The notes under the pieces are model-generated. The model did no database searches. It was not told the DNA's origin and was given only the letters and a program-made list of their open reading frames with translations. From Roseithermus sacchariphilus (GTDB lineage: Bacteria; Bacteroidota; Rhodothermia; Rhodothermales; MEBIC09517), in the NCBI GenBank assembly GCA_003285105.1, contig CP030158.1, positions 1,526,501 through 1,590,500 of the forward strand: a stretch of DNA of 64,000 bases, in the 5' to 3' direction. Below are positions 10,792 to 19,105 of the stretch, one piece after another. A program made the position numbers and the translations under genes. Each line of letters opens with the position of its first letter. The stretch's first letter is position 1.

Positions 10792-10949
10792 GGCGCCGGA
10801 ACGGCCCCCGGGCTCTGTAAGGGCGGCTTTATCCCGGCCGCCGGCGGCCGATACCATTGTTCCGGTTTTTCCCGGCCCCGGAGCGGACCACGTCTTGCAT
10901 ACGAACGCGGTCGTAGCTATCGTTTTGCCCGTCTCGTTCCGGTCCGTGT

Positions 10950-13247
10950 GTGCATTCCTTCATGTTGCTCCGCTTACCCGCCGTGTCCCGATTCGCTGCC
11001 GTCGTCCTCGTCCTGTTGCTGGTGGCGCCCCCGGCGCGCGCGCAGGATCTGCCGGAGGCCCTTTCCTCCGAAGCCGCCTCCGACGATCTGCCCTTCATCG
11101 AGCCGCTGGATGCGCGTCCGCTGCGGTCGCTGACGTTCGAGCGCCGCATCCGGCGGACCTGGCCGGGGAGCCCGGCGCCGGTCACCTGGGAGATCCATCC
11201 CGTCTCGGACACGCTCACGGAGGCGGGCCTGGTGCAGCGCATCGCCCGGATCTACGACTACCAGGCGCGCCTCCTGCAGGCCGAGGCGCAGCACGACGTG
11301 CAGGAGGCGGAGGCGCTCCTGGAGCGCGCCATGCAGGACCTGGCGACGCTGCTGAAGCAACCCGGCATCATGGAGCGGCCACGCTTCCGTGAGCTGTATC
11401 GCAGCGTCCTGACCGAATACGAGCGGTACTACGGCCCGTCCGACACGCTCGACATCCAGCGCGGTGACATCTACCCGACGCGCGCCGCGCTCTTCGCTGC
11501 GCTGGAGGGGGACGACGATCCGCTGCTCGAAGAGGCTCTCGTGCCGTCGCTGCAGCCGGTCGAAACCGAGATCCCGATGACGATGCACCGGCTCGTGCGC
11601 CAGAGCATCGCCTACCTGCTGCGGTCCCCGGACAAGCACCTCTACCACTGGCTCGGCCGGGCGGAGACGTACTTCCCGATGATCGAGCAGATCCTGGCCG
11701 AGGAGAAGGCCCCGGACGAGCTCAAGTACCTGGCGATGATCGAAAGCGGGCTGAACCCGCAGGCGCGGAGCTGGGCGCGGGCCGTGGGGATGTGGCAGTT
11801 CATGACCTACACCGGCCGCCTCTACGGCCTGGAGGTCAATGCCTGGGTGGACGAGCGGCGGGACCCCGAGAAGGCCACGCGCGCCGCCGCCCGCCACCTG
11901 CGCGACCTGTACGACACCTTCGGCGACTGGCACCTGGCCATCGCGGCGTACAACTGCGGCGCCGGCAACGTCCGCAAGGCCCAGCGGCGCGCACGCGCAC
12001 GGGGGCTCGGCGCCGACTTCTGGAGCATCTATCCCTACCTGCCCCGCGAGACGCGCAACTACGTCCCCATGTTCATCGCGGCGGCGCTGGTGGCCTCCAA
12101 CCCTGCGGCCTTCAACCTCGACCTCGGGCCCGTCCGGCCCGGCCCGCGCTATGCCTACGAGTACGTGCCCGTGCAGGGCATGATCGCCCTCAGCGAGGTG
12201 GCCCGCCTGGCCGGCACGGACCTTACCACCATCCGCGCCCTGAACCCGGAGCTGCGGCGCGACTACCTGCCGCCCAGCGACGGAGTCTACTACGTCCGCA
12301 TCCCGCTGGGCACGTACGGCCGTTTCGCCGCCGGCTACGCCCAGCTGCCGCCGGAGGCCCGGGCCACGGTGTCGGAGCACCGCGTCCGGCGGGGAGAGAC
12401 GCTGGGCGGCATCGCCCGGAAATACGGCGTCTCCGTGGCCGAACTGCGCCGCGCCAACAACATCCGGGGGAGCCTCATCCGCGTCGGGCAGGATCTCATC
12501 GTGCCGGTGCCGCGCTACGACGGGAGCGCCGCCCTGCCCGTGGACCTGGCCGATGCCCGGCCCATCACGGTCCAGTACGGTCCCCGGGCGATCCGGCCCA
12601 TCGCGGTGTCGAGCCCCTCGCCGCTGCCGATGGCGCCGGGTGGCGCCTCGCCGCCGGTGGTCCGGGCCAGCACGCCGCCGGCGCCGGCCGAGCCGCGCCG
12701 CGAGCCGGCCTCCCGCTCCGCCGAGGCCGAAGACGACGAGCCGGCCACCCGCGTCGTCTACCAGATCCGCCGGGGCGATACGCTGGGCGAGATCGCGCAG
12801 AAGTACCGGGTGTCGGTCTCGGACCTGCGGGCGTGGAACAACCTGCGCGGCAACACCATCCGCGCCGGCCAGCGGCTGACGATCTACCTGGACGGCGAGG
12901 CTCCGGACGAACCGGCCGGCGGCGAGCCGGAGCGTGAGATCACCTACCAGGTGCGCCGGGGGGATACGCTGGGCGAGATCGCGCAGAAGTACCGGGTGTC
13001 GGTCTCGGACCTGCGGGCGTGGAACAACCTGCGCGGCAACACCATCCGCGTCGGCCAGCGGCTGACGATCCGGCCGGGCGGCTCGGCGGAGGCGGAACCC
13101 GCTGCCACCACGTACACCGTGCGCTCGGGCGATTCGCTCTACGTCATCGCCCGCCGCTACGGAGTGACCATCAGCGACCTGAAACGCTGGAACAACCTGC
13201 GCTCGAACCGCCTCATGCCCGGGCAACGGCTGGTCATTCGCCCCTGA
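10950..13247 (+). CDS. MltD-like lytic transglycosylase with four LysM domains
   Basis: 765 residues. A signal peptide ends at PPARAQ (start at 10950; ATG at 10962 would also give a signal). The transglycosylase (SLT) domain spans about residues 215-350. The catalytic Glu is in IESGLNP, followed by GMWQFM and AAYNCGAGNV. Then come four LysM domains, near residues 475-520, 600-650, 660-710 and 715-765, each of the form [RG]-x-G-[DE]-[TS]-L-x-x-I-A. LysM 2 and 3 are almost identical at the DNA level. The enzyme cleaves the MurNAc-GlcNAc bond with 1,6-anhydro formation in the periplasm. A canonical terminator follows 24 bases after the stop. Confidence 0.95.
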   Translation: MHSFMLLRLPAVSRFAAVVLVLLLVAPPARAQDLPEALSSEAASDDLPFIEPLDARPLRSLTFERRIRRTWPGSPAPVTWEIHPVSDTLTEAGLVQRIARIYDYQARLLQAEAQHDVQEAEALLERAMQDLATLLKQPGIMERPRFRELYRSVLTEYERYYGPSDTLDIQRGDIYPTRAALFAALEGDDDPLLEEALVPSLQPVETEIPMTMHRLVRQSIAYLLRSPDKHLYHWLGRAETYFPMIEQILAEEKAPDELKYLAMIESGLNPQARSWARAVGMWQFMTYTGRLYGLEVNAWVDERRDPEKATRAAARHLRDLYDTFGDWHLAIAAYNCGAGNVRKAQRRARARGLGADFWSIYPYLPRETRNYVPMFIAAALVASNPAAFNLDLGPVRPGPRYAYEYVPVQGMIALSEVARLAGTDLTTIRALNPELRRDYLPPSDGVYYVRIPLGTYGRFAAGYAQLPPEARATVSEHRVRRGETLGGIARKYGVSVAELRRANNIRGSLIRVGQDLIVPVPRYDGSAALPVDLADARPITVQYGPRAIRPIAVSSPSPLPMAPGGASPPVVRASTPPAPAEPRREPASRSAEAEDDEPATRVVYQIRRGDTLGEIAQKYRVSVSDLRAWNNLRGNTIRAGQRLTIYLDGEAPDEPAGGEPEREITYQVRRGDTLGEIAQKYRVSVSDLRAWNNLRGNTIRVGQRLTIRPGGSAEAEPAATTYTVRSGDSLYVIARRYGVTISDLKRWNNLRSNRLMPGQRLVIRP
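12777..13070. repeat. 108-bp duplicated LysM coding segment
   Basis: 12777-12884 and 12963-13070 are 107/108 identical (only C at 12865 versus T at 13051), including third codon positions, while the other two LysM copies differ at many bases. This indicates a recent duplication or gene conversion within the transglycosylase gene. Confidence 0.95.
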
Positions 13248-13270
13248 TCGCGCCTCGCAGACGGATACGC

Positions 13271-13308
13271 AGCGGGCGGCAGCCAACGGGTTGCCGCCCG
13301 CTTTTTTT
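13271..13308 (+). terminator. rho-independent terminator of the transglycosylase gene
   Basis: An 11-bp stem (AGCGGGCGGCA, 13271-13281, pairing with 13292-13302), a 10-base loop and a run of seven T at 13302-13308. It lies 24 bases after the stop codon. It isolates the LysM gene from the helical/GvpF operon downstream. Confidence 0.93.
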
Positions 13309-13553
13309 GGCGGTCTGGCGTCCGGTAATCTTTTCCACGGGGGAGGGGCCGTGCGGCAACTCTTGCCCGGTGGCCGCGCCGGTGCAGGGCCTGAGGCCGG
13401 CCACGGACGACGTCGCGGCAGGGCGGCGGTCGCCTCCTGTAGGCGAGATGCGCAGCGGGCGAGTTCGGCACCGTCCTTGCCCATCAGGGAGTGCCCGCAG
13501 CCGGTCGGTTGCGCCACCGTCGATGCCTTTCACTACACCATCCGCTGCCGATC

Positions 13554-13742
13554 ATGAACGAGCAGGTCGACCGTCTCATCGAAGATCTCAAAGCCCGCCT
13601 CATCGAGGTGTCCGAGGAGGAGATCGTCCAGATCATCCAGGAGTCGCGTGCCGAGGCGCTGGCCGAGGCCAAAGCCATTCTGAAAGAGCGGGTGCTGCAC
13701 GGCATCCTGGAGCATGCCGTGCACCGGCCCACCGCCGCCTGA
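13554..13742 (+). CDS. small helical protein, first gene of the GvpF/L operon
   Basis: 62 residues, nearly all predicted helix, very acidic in the first half. It aligns without gaps over its whole length to the first 60 residues of the next gene's product (shared ARLIE, EEI/DDI, EALAE, LKERV segments). A shorter part (EARAEALA-x-x-K-x-x-LK) is also found at the N-terminus of the GvpF/L protein. No Cys, no membrane segment, no signal. The gene is 27 bases before the next, on the same strand. It is not GvpA: the hydrophobic beta-strands and conserved GvpA core are absent. A scaffold, oligomerisation or assembly-tag role is inference. Confidence 0.82.
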   Translation: MNEQVDRLIEDLKARLIEVSEEEIVQIIQESRAEALAEAKAILKERVLHGILEHAVHRPTAA

Positions 13743-13769
13743 CCCCGCCCCTGTCTACCGGAGTGTTCC

Positions 13770-14525
13770 ATGCCTGATGCCATTGATCCGTTGCTGGAGG
13801 CCCTGCGGGCCCGGCTGATCGAAGCAGCGTCCGACGACATTGCCCGGACGGTGGAAGAGGCCCGCCGAGAAGCCCTGGCCGAGTGCAAGGCGCTGCTGAA
13901 GGAGCGGGTGTTCCGCGGCGTGTTCGAGTATGCCCGGACCGTGCCGGTGACCCCGGCACCCGGCGCGTCCCCGGCCGGTGCCGGCACCCCGACCGCCGGA
14001 GCGGCCTACCGGGCGGCCCCGGCCTACACGGCCCCGCCCTCGTTCCCCACGGCCGTCGACGCGCGGGACGCCGATCCGGCTTCCGATCCGGCTGCCGATC
14101 CGGCTGCCGATCCGGCTGCCGATCCGGCTGCCGAGGGGCCGGCGCCCGACGCCGCTCTGCCGGCCGATACGGTGTTCGAGCCCGTCCGTCCCGACGACCT
14201 CTCGTGGGACGAGGAGCCGGCGTCCGCCGATCAGCCGGAGGAGGCGGTGCTGGAGGAGCCGGAAGCCGCCGAGCCGGAAGCCGCCGAGCCGGAGGCGCAA
14301 GAGGCCGCCGTCCGGGATGAGGCTGCGGCCCTGGCGGACGAGGTGGCGACGCTGGAGGCGCAGGCCCATGCGCTGGAGGCGAGCACGCAGGAGCTGGACG
14401 AGGCCGACCTGGACCCCGAGATCCTCGAAGAGATCGAGGCGATCCGGCAGCAGATCAGCCGGAACGAGCAGTTGCTGGGGCAACTCAAACCGTTCTTCAG
14501 CGGGCAGGAAGGCGGCCATGCCTGA
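13770..14525 (+). CDS. helical protein with repeat linker and C-terminal coiled coil
   Basis: 251 residues in three parts. Residues 1-58 copy the 62-residue protein just upstream. Residues 59-150 are a disordered Pro/Ala/Asp linker with five copies of the D-P-A-[AS] unit, encoded by a 12-bp tandem repeat. Residues 165-245 are an acidic, Ala/Glu/Leu-rich coiled coil ending PFFSGQEGGHA. Its stop overlaps the start of the GvpF/L gene by 8 bases (ATGCCTGA), so translation is probably coupled. The form suggests a spacer that presents the helical module at one end and a coiled-coil partner at the other. No known family is recognised. Confidence 0.85.
   Translation: MPDAIDPLLEALRARLIEAASDDIARTVEEARREALAECKALLKERVFRGVFEYARTVPVTPAPGASPAGAGTPTAGAAYRAAPAYTAPPSFPTAVDARDADPASDPAADPAADPAADPAAEGPAPDAALPADTVFEPVRPDDLSWDEEPASADQPEEAVLEEPEAAEPEAAEPEAQEAAVRDEAAALADEVATLEAQAHALEASTQELDEADLDPEILEEIEAIRQQISRNEQLLGQLKPFFSGQEGGHA
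14071..14130. repeat. 12-bp tandem repeat, five copies
   Basis: Unit CCGATCCGGCTG (first copy ends TT), positions 14071-14082, 14083-14094, 14095-14106, 14107-14118, 14119-14130. It encodes the repeated D-P-A-A linker of the middle gene of the GvpF/L operon and keeps the frame at any copy number. Confidence 0.92.
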
Positions 14526-15696
14526 GTCGACCGACATCTGGACCGCGGCGGACGTCGACCGGCTGCTGCAGGAGGCGCGGGCCGAGGCGCTGGCGGCGTT
14601 GAAGGCGAGCCTCAAGGCGGCGCTGGTGCCGGCCCTGCTCGAACAGGCGCTCCGCGTGCTCTCCGGCGCCGAACAGCCCGGCGCCGAAAGGCGGGGTGCC
14701 GAACAGCCCGGCGCCGAAAGGCGGGGTGCCGAACAGCCCGGCGCCGAACGGCCCGGGGCCGCGCGTCCCACCCGGATGCCGCTGGCCGCCCGGCTGCCGA
14801 TGCCCCCGGCGCCCTCGCCGGTGCCCTCCCCCGACCCCTCGCCGGCCTTCGGGTACTATGTCTACGGGGTGACGGCCAACGTCCCTCGTCCCCGGTTGCC
14901 CCGGTATGGCATGGACCCGCGCTACCCGCTGGAGGTGCTGCCGCACCGGGCCCTGCAGGCGCTGGTCAGCCGGGTGCCGATGGATCGCTTCGGCGAGGCG
15001 GCCTTGCAGCAGCGCCTGGCCGATCCGGCCTGGCTGAACCAGACGCTCCAGATGCACCACCGCATCCTGCAAGCCCTCCAGACGCAGGGGGTGGTCCTGC
15101 CCATGCGGTTCTGCACCCTCTGTCACGACGAGCAGGGCGTCCGCCGCTTCCTCGATGCGCACTACGACGACTTCGTGCAGACCCTGGGGATGCTGGAGGA
15201 CCGGCAGGAGTGGCGGGTGACCGTCACCTGCGACGAACGCCGGCTGCATCGTGCCCTGATCGCCATGAGCGACCGGGCGCAGGCGCTGCGGGCACGGCTG
15301 AAGGATCAGACGGCCCCCACCGCCCGCTTCCTGCGGAAAAAGCTGAACGAGGTGCTCGCCGACGAAGCCGCATCCTTCCGGCAGTCCTGCGCCGAGCAGA
15401 GCCATCGCCTGCTGGCCGAGGTGGCGGAGGACGCGGCCTTCGAGTCCGGCGTGCTTCCGGGCGAGGTCGTGTGGCAGGGGCGCTACCGGGTGCGCAAGAA
15501 CCGGTGGGAGGTCTTCCGCAATCGCCTCGAACTGATGCAGGCCACCTACGGCGACCTCGGCTTCACCTTCGAACTGACCGGCCCCTGGTCGCTGCGGTAC
15601 GATCCGGTCCGGCACGATACGCTCCGGGAGGACGACGGCGGTTTCGTAGTCCCTGCGGCGGCGTCCGCCGAGCCGATCTGGTGGCGAACGCCTTGA
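14518..15696 (+). CDS. GvpF/GvpL-family protein with helical N-terminal extension
   Basis: 392 residues. Residues 115-385 are a gas-vesicle GvpF/GvpL domain: YYVYGV at its start, then LVSRVP-x-x-x-F-G-E, LADPAWL, HHRILQAL, VVLPMRF-x-T, and EWRVTV. Family members are usually 230-280 residues. Here about 110 extra residues precede the domain: a helix related to the two upstream products (QEARAEALAALK), a repeat AEQPGAERRG (30-bp DNA unit) and a Pro-rich linker. The start overlaps the upstream gene by 8 bases. GvpF/L proteins are accessory/minor shell components that bind GvpA; no gvpA, gvpN, gvpK or gvpJ is in this window. The stop codon TGA is also the left flank of a MITE-like palindrome. Confidence 0.92.
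   Translation: MPESTDIWTAADVDRLLQEARAEALAALKASLKAALVPALLEQALRVLSGAEQPGAERRGAEQPGAERRGAEQPGAERPGAARPTRMPLAARLPMPPAPSPVPSPDPSPAFGYYVYGVTANVPRPRLPRYGMDPRYPLEVLPHRALQALVSRVPMDRFGEAALQQRLADPAWLNQTLQMHHRILQALQTQGVVLPMRFCTLCHDEQGVRRFLDAHYDDFVQTLGMLEDRQEWRVTVTCDERRLHRALIAMSDRAQALRARLKDQTAPTARFLRKKLNEVLADEAASFRQSCAEQSHRLLAEVAEDAAFESGVLPGEVVWQGRYRVRKNRWEVFRNRLELMQATYGDLGFTFELTGPWSLRYDPVRHDTLREDDGGFVVPAAASAEPIWWRTP
14671..14760. repeat. 30-bp tandem repeat in the GvpF/L gene
   Basis: Two exact 30-bp copies (14671-14700 and 14701-14730; GAACAGCCCGG...GTGCC) and a diverged third (14731-14760). It codes AEQPGAERRG-like decapeptides in the linker between the helical module and the GvpF/L domain. Confidence 0.93.
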
Positions 15697-15856
15697 GAGG
15701 CTGTAAAAAATCCATATTCGGGCGAGCGCGTCGATCTGGCGGTCCATTCGGGCTTCTTTTCCGCGTCCGTAGCGCTGCTACGAGCGCGAAAAACGCCCCC
15801 GCCTGTCCGCGCCATCTCACCACGCTCGCCCGCGAATCTGAACTTTACACAGCCTC
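15697..15856. mobile_element. 160-bp palindromic MITE-like element
   Basis: Terminal inverted repeats GAGGCTGT (15697-15704) and ACAGCCTC (15849-15856). The two halves remain similar inward (ATTCG, GGCGAGCG, TGGCG) to a central palindrome CGTAGCGCTGCTACG. TGA occurs immediately outside both ends (15694-15696 and 15857-15859), fitting a 3-bp TNA target duplication as made by the IS1031 group of the IS5 family. No open frame of transposase type is inside, so it would be non-autonomous. The left TGA is the stop codon of the GvpF/L gene. IS family is inference. Confidence 0.7.
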
Positions 15857-15944
15857 TGAGTCCGGCCCCCCGGCTTGCATATCTGCCGTGGCACCGGTTG
15901 CTTGCGTGCGGCCTACGTCCGTCCCGCTCCAGCCGCCGCCTGCC

Positions 15945-16370
15945 ATGATCCGCCGCCTCGACCACCTCGTTCTCACCGTCCGCGACCTCGACGCGACCGT
16001 CAACTTCTACACCCGCGTGCTCGGCTTCGAAGCCCGCACGCTGGGGGAGGGCCGGCGGGCGCTGCACTTCGGGCATCAAAAGATCAACCTCCACGAAGCC
16101 GGCCGCGAGATCGCACCGGCTGCACGGCACCCGACGCCCGGCTCGGCGGATCTCTGCTTCATCACCGATCAGCCGCTGTCCCACGTCCTGCAGCATCTGC
16201 GTGCGGAGCAGGTGCCCATTCTGGACGGCCCCGTCCGCCGCACCGGTGCGCGCGGCCCCATTTTGTCCGTGTATTTCCGCGATCCGGACGGCAACCTGAT
16301 CGAGGTGGCCACCTACCAGCCCGAAGGCGCCACCCCCGGCCGGTTCGAGCAGTACGGTACGCTGGCATAG
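15945..16370 (+). CDS. glyoxalase/bleomycin-resistance (VOC) superfamily protein
   Basis: 141 residues. A single VOC unit pair: DHLVLTVRDLDATVNFY at the N-terminus (first metal ligand His in DH) and VYFRDPDGNLIEVATY at the C-terminus (Glu ligand in LIE), with a central H-F-G-H-Q-K-I-N-L-H segment. This composition resembles the ring-cleavage/fosfomycin-resistance-like VOC branch often named virulence protein or glyoxalase. Substrate is unknown. Soluble, single gene; the MITE-like element lies upstream and a terminator hairpin shared with the sdh operon lies downstream. Confidence 0.92.
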   Translation: MIRRLDHLVLTVRDLDATVNFYTRVLGFEARTLGEGRRALHFGHQKINLHEAGREIAPAARHPTPGSADLCFITDQPLSHVLQHLRAEQVPILDGPVRRTGARGPILSVYFRDPDGNLIEVATYQPEGATPGRFEQYGTLA

Positions 16371-16418
16371 GCACGCCGGCACAGGTACGCCGGCAGCCCG
16401 CCGCGTCAGCCCATCCAC

Positions 16419-16452
16419 AAAAAAACGCCCCGCCCGGGACACGGGCGAGGCG
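16419..16452 (-). terminator. terminator of the sdh operon
   Basis: An 11-bp stem with one mismatch (16426-16436 with 16442-16452), a 5-base loop and seven A at 16419-16425, which read as a T run on the minus strand. It lies 57 bases past the sdhB stop. On the plus strand the hairpin could also slow transcription from the VOC gene, but the T run there is weak. Confidence 0.8.
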
Positions 16453-16509
16453 CTTTCCGGTGCGCAGAGGGACCCCGCCGGAGGCGTTGCCGGCCGCCGG
16501 GTCATGCAC

Positions 16510-17223
16510 TCAATACTGCGCGGTGACGGCTTTGCGCTTGAGGGCAGAGAGCCAGCGCGTGATGTCGATCTCCTTCGGGCAGGCCTGGACGCAGTTGAAG
16601 ATCGTGTAGCATTTCCACAGGCCGTCCTTCGAGTCGACGATGGGGAGGCGCTGGGCGCTGCCGGCATCGCGGGAGTCGAAGGTGTAGCGGTAGGCCTTGA
16701 GCATGGCCGCCGGGCCGAGGTAATCCGGATCGGCCCAGGTGCTGGGGCAGGAGTGCGTGCAGGCGCCGCACATGATGCACTTCGTCGCATCCTCGATGAT
16801 GGCGTGCTCCTCCGGGCTCTGCAGCCGTTCCCGTTCGGGCGGCGGCGTGTCGTTGATGAGCCAGGGCATGACGGCGCGGTATTTCTCGAAGAACCGCGTC
16901 TGGTCGATCACCAGATCCTTGATGACGGGCGAGCCCGGCAGCGGGGCGAAGGAGATCGTATCCCCGTCCCCCTTGACCAGGTCCTGCACCAGCACCGAGC
17001 AGGCCAGCTTGTTCTCTCCGTTGATCTGCATGGCGTCCGAGCCGCAGATGCCGTGGGCGCAGCTCTTGCGGAAGGTCAGCGTGCCGTCGAGGTGCCATTT
17101 GATGTGGAGCAGCAGCGACAGGGCGCTGTCCATCGGCTCGGCCGGCACCTCGTACGTGGCCCAGTAGGGCGGCTTGCCCGATTCCGGGTCGTAGCGGCGG
17201 ACTTTGACGTTGAGCTTCATCAT
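16510..17223 (-). CDS. sdhB: succinate dehydrogenase iron-sulfur subunit
   Basis: 237 residues (start MMKLNVKVRRY; ATG at 17220 is equally possible). All three clusters are visible: [2Fe-2S] as C-A-H-G-I-C-G followed by a Cys in KLACS, [4Fe-4S] as CIMCGACTHSCP, and [3Fe-4S] as CYTIFNCVQACPKEI. It carries electrons from SdhA flavin to quinone. Last gene of gltA-sdhCDAB, 61 bases after sdhA. The open frame upstream of this start has no homology. Confidence 0.97.
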   Translation of the reverse strand: MMKLNVKVRRYDPESGKPPYWATYEVPAEPMDSALSLLLHIKWHLDGTLTFRKSCAHGICGSDAMQINGENKLACSVLVQDLVKGDGDTISFAPLPGSPVIKDLVIDQTRFFEKYRAVMPWLINDTPPPERERLQSPEEHAIIEDATKCIMCGACTHSCPSTWADPDYLGPAAMLKAYRYTFDSRDAGSAQRLPIVDSKDGLWKCYTIFNCVQACPKEIDITRWLSALKRKAVTAQY

Positions 17224-17284
17224 GGAGGGTACAGGTTGTGGGTTACCGGGTGAGGGGGCCTCCCGCACCCCGTAACCTTTTCCC

Positions 17285-19027
17285 TTAATATTTGCGTTCT
17301 TTCGGCTGGAAGCGGGTGATGATGACCTTTTTGTCCCCGAACTCGTAGCCGCCCTGGCCGTCGCTGTAGAACAGGGTGTGTTTGAGCCAGTGCTCGTCGT
17401 CGCGCTGCGGGTAGTCCTCCCGCGAGTGTGCGCCGCGGCTTTCGGTGCGGTACTTCGCGCCTGCCGCGATGGCCTCGGCATAATCGACCATGAAGCCGAT
17501 CTCGACGGCGTCCATCAGCTCGGTGTTGAAGCGCTTGCCCTTGTCGCGCACGACCACCCGACGGGCGCGCTCACGGAGGGCCTTCAGGTCCGCCAGCGCC
17601 TGGGTCAGCGTTTCCTCGTTCCGGAAGACCGATACGTTGTCCATCATCGTCTGCTGCAGGTCCGTGCGGACGGCGACGACCGGTTCGCCCTCGGTGCGGC
17701 TGAGAATCGCGTCGAGCAGGTCCCGTGTCGGTTTCTGCGGATCGTCCGGCAGCAGCGGTTTGGGCTCGTTGCGGCGATCCTGGATCTCCTGGGCCATGCG
17801 GATGCCGGCGCGGCGGCCGAAGACCACGAGGTCCACCAGCGAGTTGGTGCCGAGGCGGTTGGCGCCGTGGACGCTGACGCAGGCACACTCGCCGACGGCG
17901 TAGAGGCCGGGCACCGTCGAGCCCCGCTGGGCGCGCTCCACGCGCCCGTCGTGGTCGGTCGGGATGCCGCCCATGGCATAGTGGCAGGTGGGTGCCACCG
18001 GGATGGGCTGCTTGACGGGGTCGATGCCCATGTAGGTTCGAGAGAAGACGGTGATCTCCGGCAGCTTGTGCAACAGCACGTCCTCGCCCACGTGCGTCAT
18101 GTCCAGGTGGACGTATTCCTTTCCGTTGATGCCGCGTCCCTCACGAATCTCCTTGTAGATGCACTGGCTGACCAGGTCGCGCGGGGCGAGGTCTTTGACT
18201 GTCGGGGCGTAGCGTTCCATGAAGCGCTCGCCCTCGTTGTTGCGCAGGATGCCACCCTCGCCGCGGGCGCCCTCGGTGATGAGGATGCCGAGGCGGTAGA
18301 GGCCCGTCGGGTGGAACTGGACGAACTCCATGTCCTCCAGCGGCAGGCCCTTGCGCAGCACGATGGCCATACCGTCGCCCGTGCCGGCGTGGGCGTTCGA
18401 GGTCGTCTTGAAGGCGCGCCCGTAGCCGCCCGTGGCAAAGCAGACGATCTTGGCGTGGAAGGTGTGGATCTCGCCGGTGAGGATCTCATAGGCGACGACG
18501 CCGCAGGTTTCGCCGTCGGGCGTCATCAGCAGGTCCAGCACCTGGAATTCGTCGTAGAACCGGACGTGGTTCTTGACGCATTGATCGTAGAGCGTGTGCA
18601 GGATCGTGTGCCCGGTGCGGTCGGCGGCGTGGCAGGCGCGGCGGACGGGGGCCTCGCCGAAGTTGCGCGTGTGCCCGCCGAAGCGGCGCTGGGAGATCTT
18701 GCCCTGCTTGTTGCGGCTGAACGGGACGCCGTAGTGCTCCAACTCCACGATGGTGCGCGGGGCATCCTGACACATGATCTCGATGGCGTCCTGATCGCCG
18801 ATGTAGTCGCTGCCCTTGACCGTGTCGAAGGCGTGCCAGAGCCAGTGGTCTTCTTCTTCGTTGCCGAGGGCCGCGCCGATGCCGCCCTGCGCCGCGCCCG
18901 TGTGGGAGCGCAGCGGGTGCAGCTTCGAGACGACGGCCACGTCGGCCCCGCCCTCGCGGGCGTAGAGCGCCGCCATCAGGCCGGCCCCGCCGGCGCCGAC
19001 GATGACGATGTCGTGCGAAAAGGTCAT
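17285..19027 (-). CDS. sdhA: succinate dehydrogenase flavoprotein subunit
   Basis: 580 residues. N-terminal FAD motif [10 protein letters not shown], the covalent-flavin His in [13 protein letters not shown], the active-site HPTG segment (VQFHPTGLY) and the late [19 protein letters not shown] segment are all present. The C-terminus ends in [11 protein letters not shown]. It oxidises succinate to fumarate at the membrane complex; family length and order are normal. Genes for membrane anchors lie just upstream (sdhD 78 bases away, with a 19-bp tandem repeat in the gap). Confidence 0.98.
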   Translation of the reverse strand: MTFSHDIVIVGAGGAGLMAALYAREGGADVAVVSKLHPLRSHTGAAQGGIGAALGNEEEDHWLWHAFDTVKGSDYIGDQDAIEIMCQDAPRTIVELEHYGVPFSRNKQGKISQRRFGGHTRNFGEAPVRRACHAADRTGHTILHTLYDQCVKNHVRFYDEFQVLDLLMTPDGETCGVVAYEILTGEIHTFHAKIVCFATGGYGRAFKTTSNAHAGTGDGMAIVLRKGLPLEDMEFVQFHPTGLYRLGILITEGARGEGGILRNNEGERFMERYAPTVKDLAPRDLVSQCIYKEIREGRGINGKEYVHLDMTHVGEDVLLHKLPEITVFSRTYMGIDPVKQPIPVAPTCHYAMGGIPTDHDGRVERAQRGSTVPGLYAVGECACVSVHGANRLGTNSLVDLVVFGRRAGIRMAQEIQDRRNEPKPLLPDDPQKPTRDLLDAILSRTEGEPVVAVRTDLQQTMMDNVSVFRNEETLTQALADLKALRERARRVVVRDKGKRFNTELMDAVEIGFMVDYAEAIAAGAKYRTESRGAHSREDYPQRDDEHWLKHTLFYSDGQGGYEFGDKKVIITRFQPKERKY

Positions 19028-19061
19028 ATCCCGTGTCGAAGTTCGGTTACAGGGAGCGGAG

Positions 19062-19099
19062 GCGTCGTCCTGGTGCCGGAGCGTCGTCCTGGTGCCGGA
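19062..19099. repeat. 19-bp tandem duplication in the sdhD-sdhA gap
   Basis: GCGTCGTCCTGGTGCCGGA at 19062-19080 is repeated exactly at 19081-19099, between the sdhD stop and the sdhA start on the transcribed strand. It may alter the mRNA segment between the two genes; no function is evident. Confidence 0.93.
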
Positions 19100-19105
19100 G
19101 CGCCG

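Noticed and set aside
13554-13742. The 62-residue protein as a GvpA structural protein
   Set aside because: Wholly acidic/helical, without the hydrophobic strands and the conserved GvpA core; it matches its neighbour instead.
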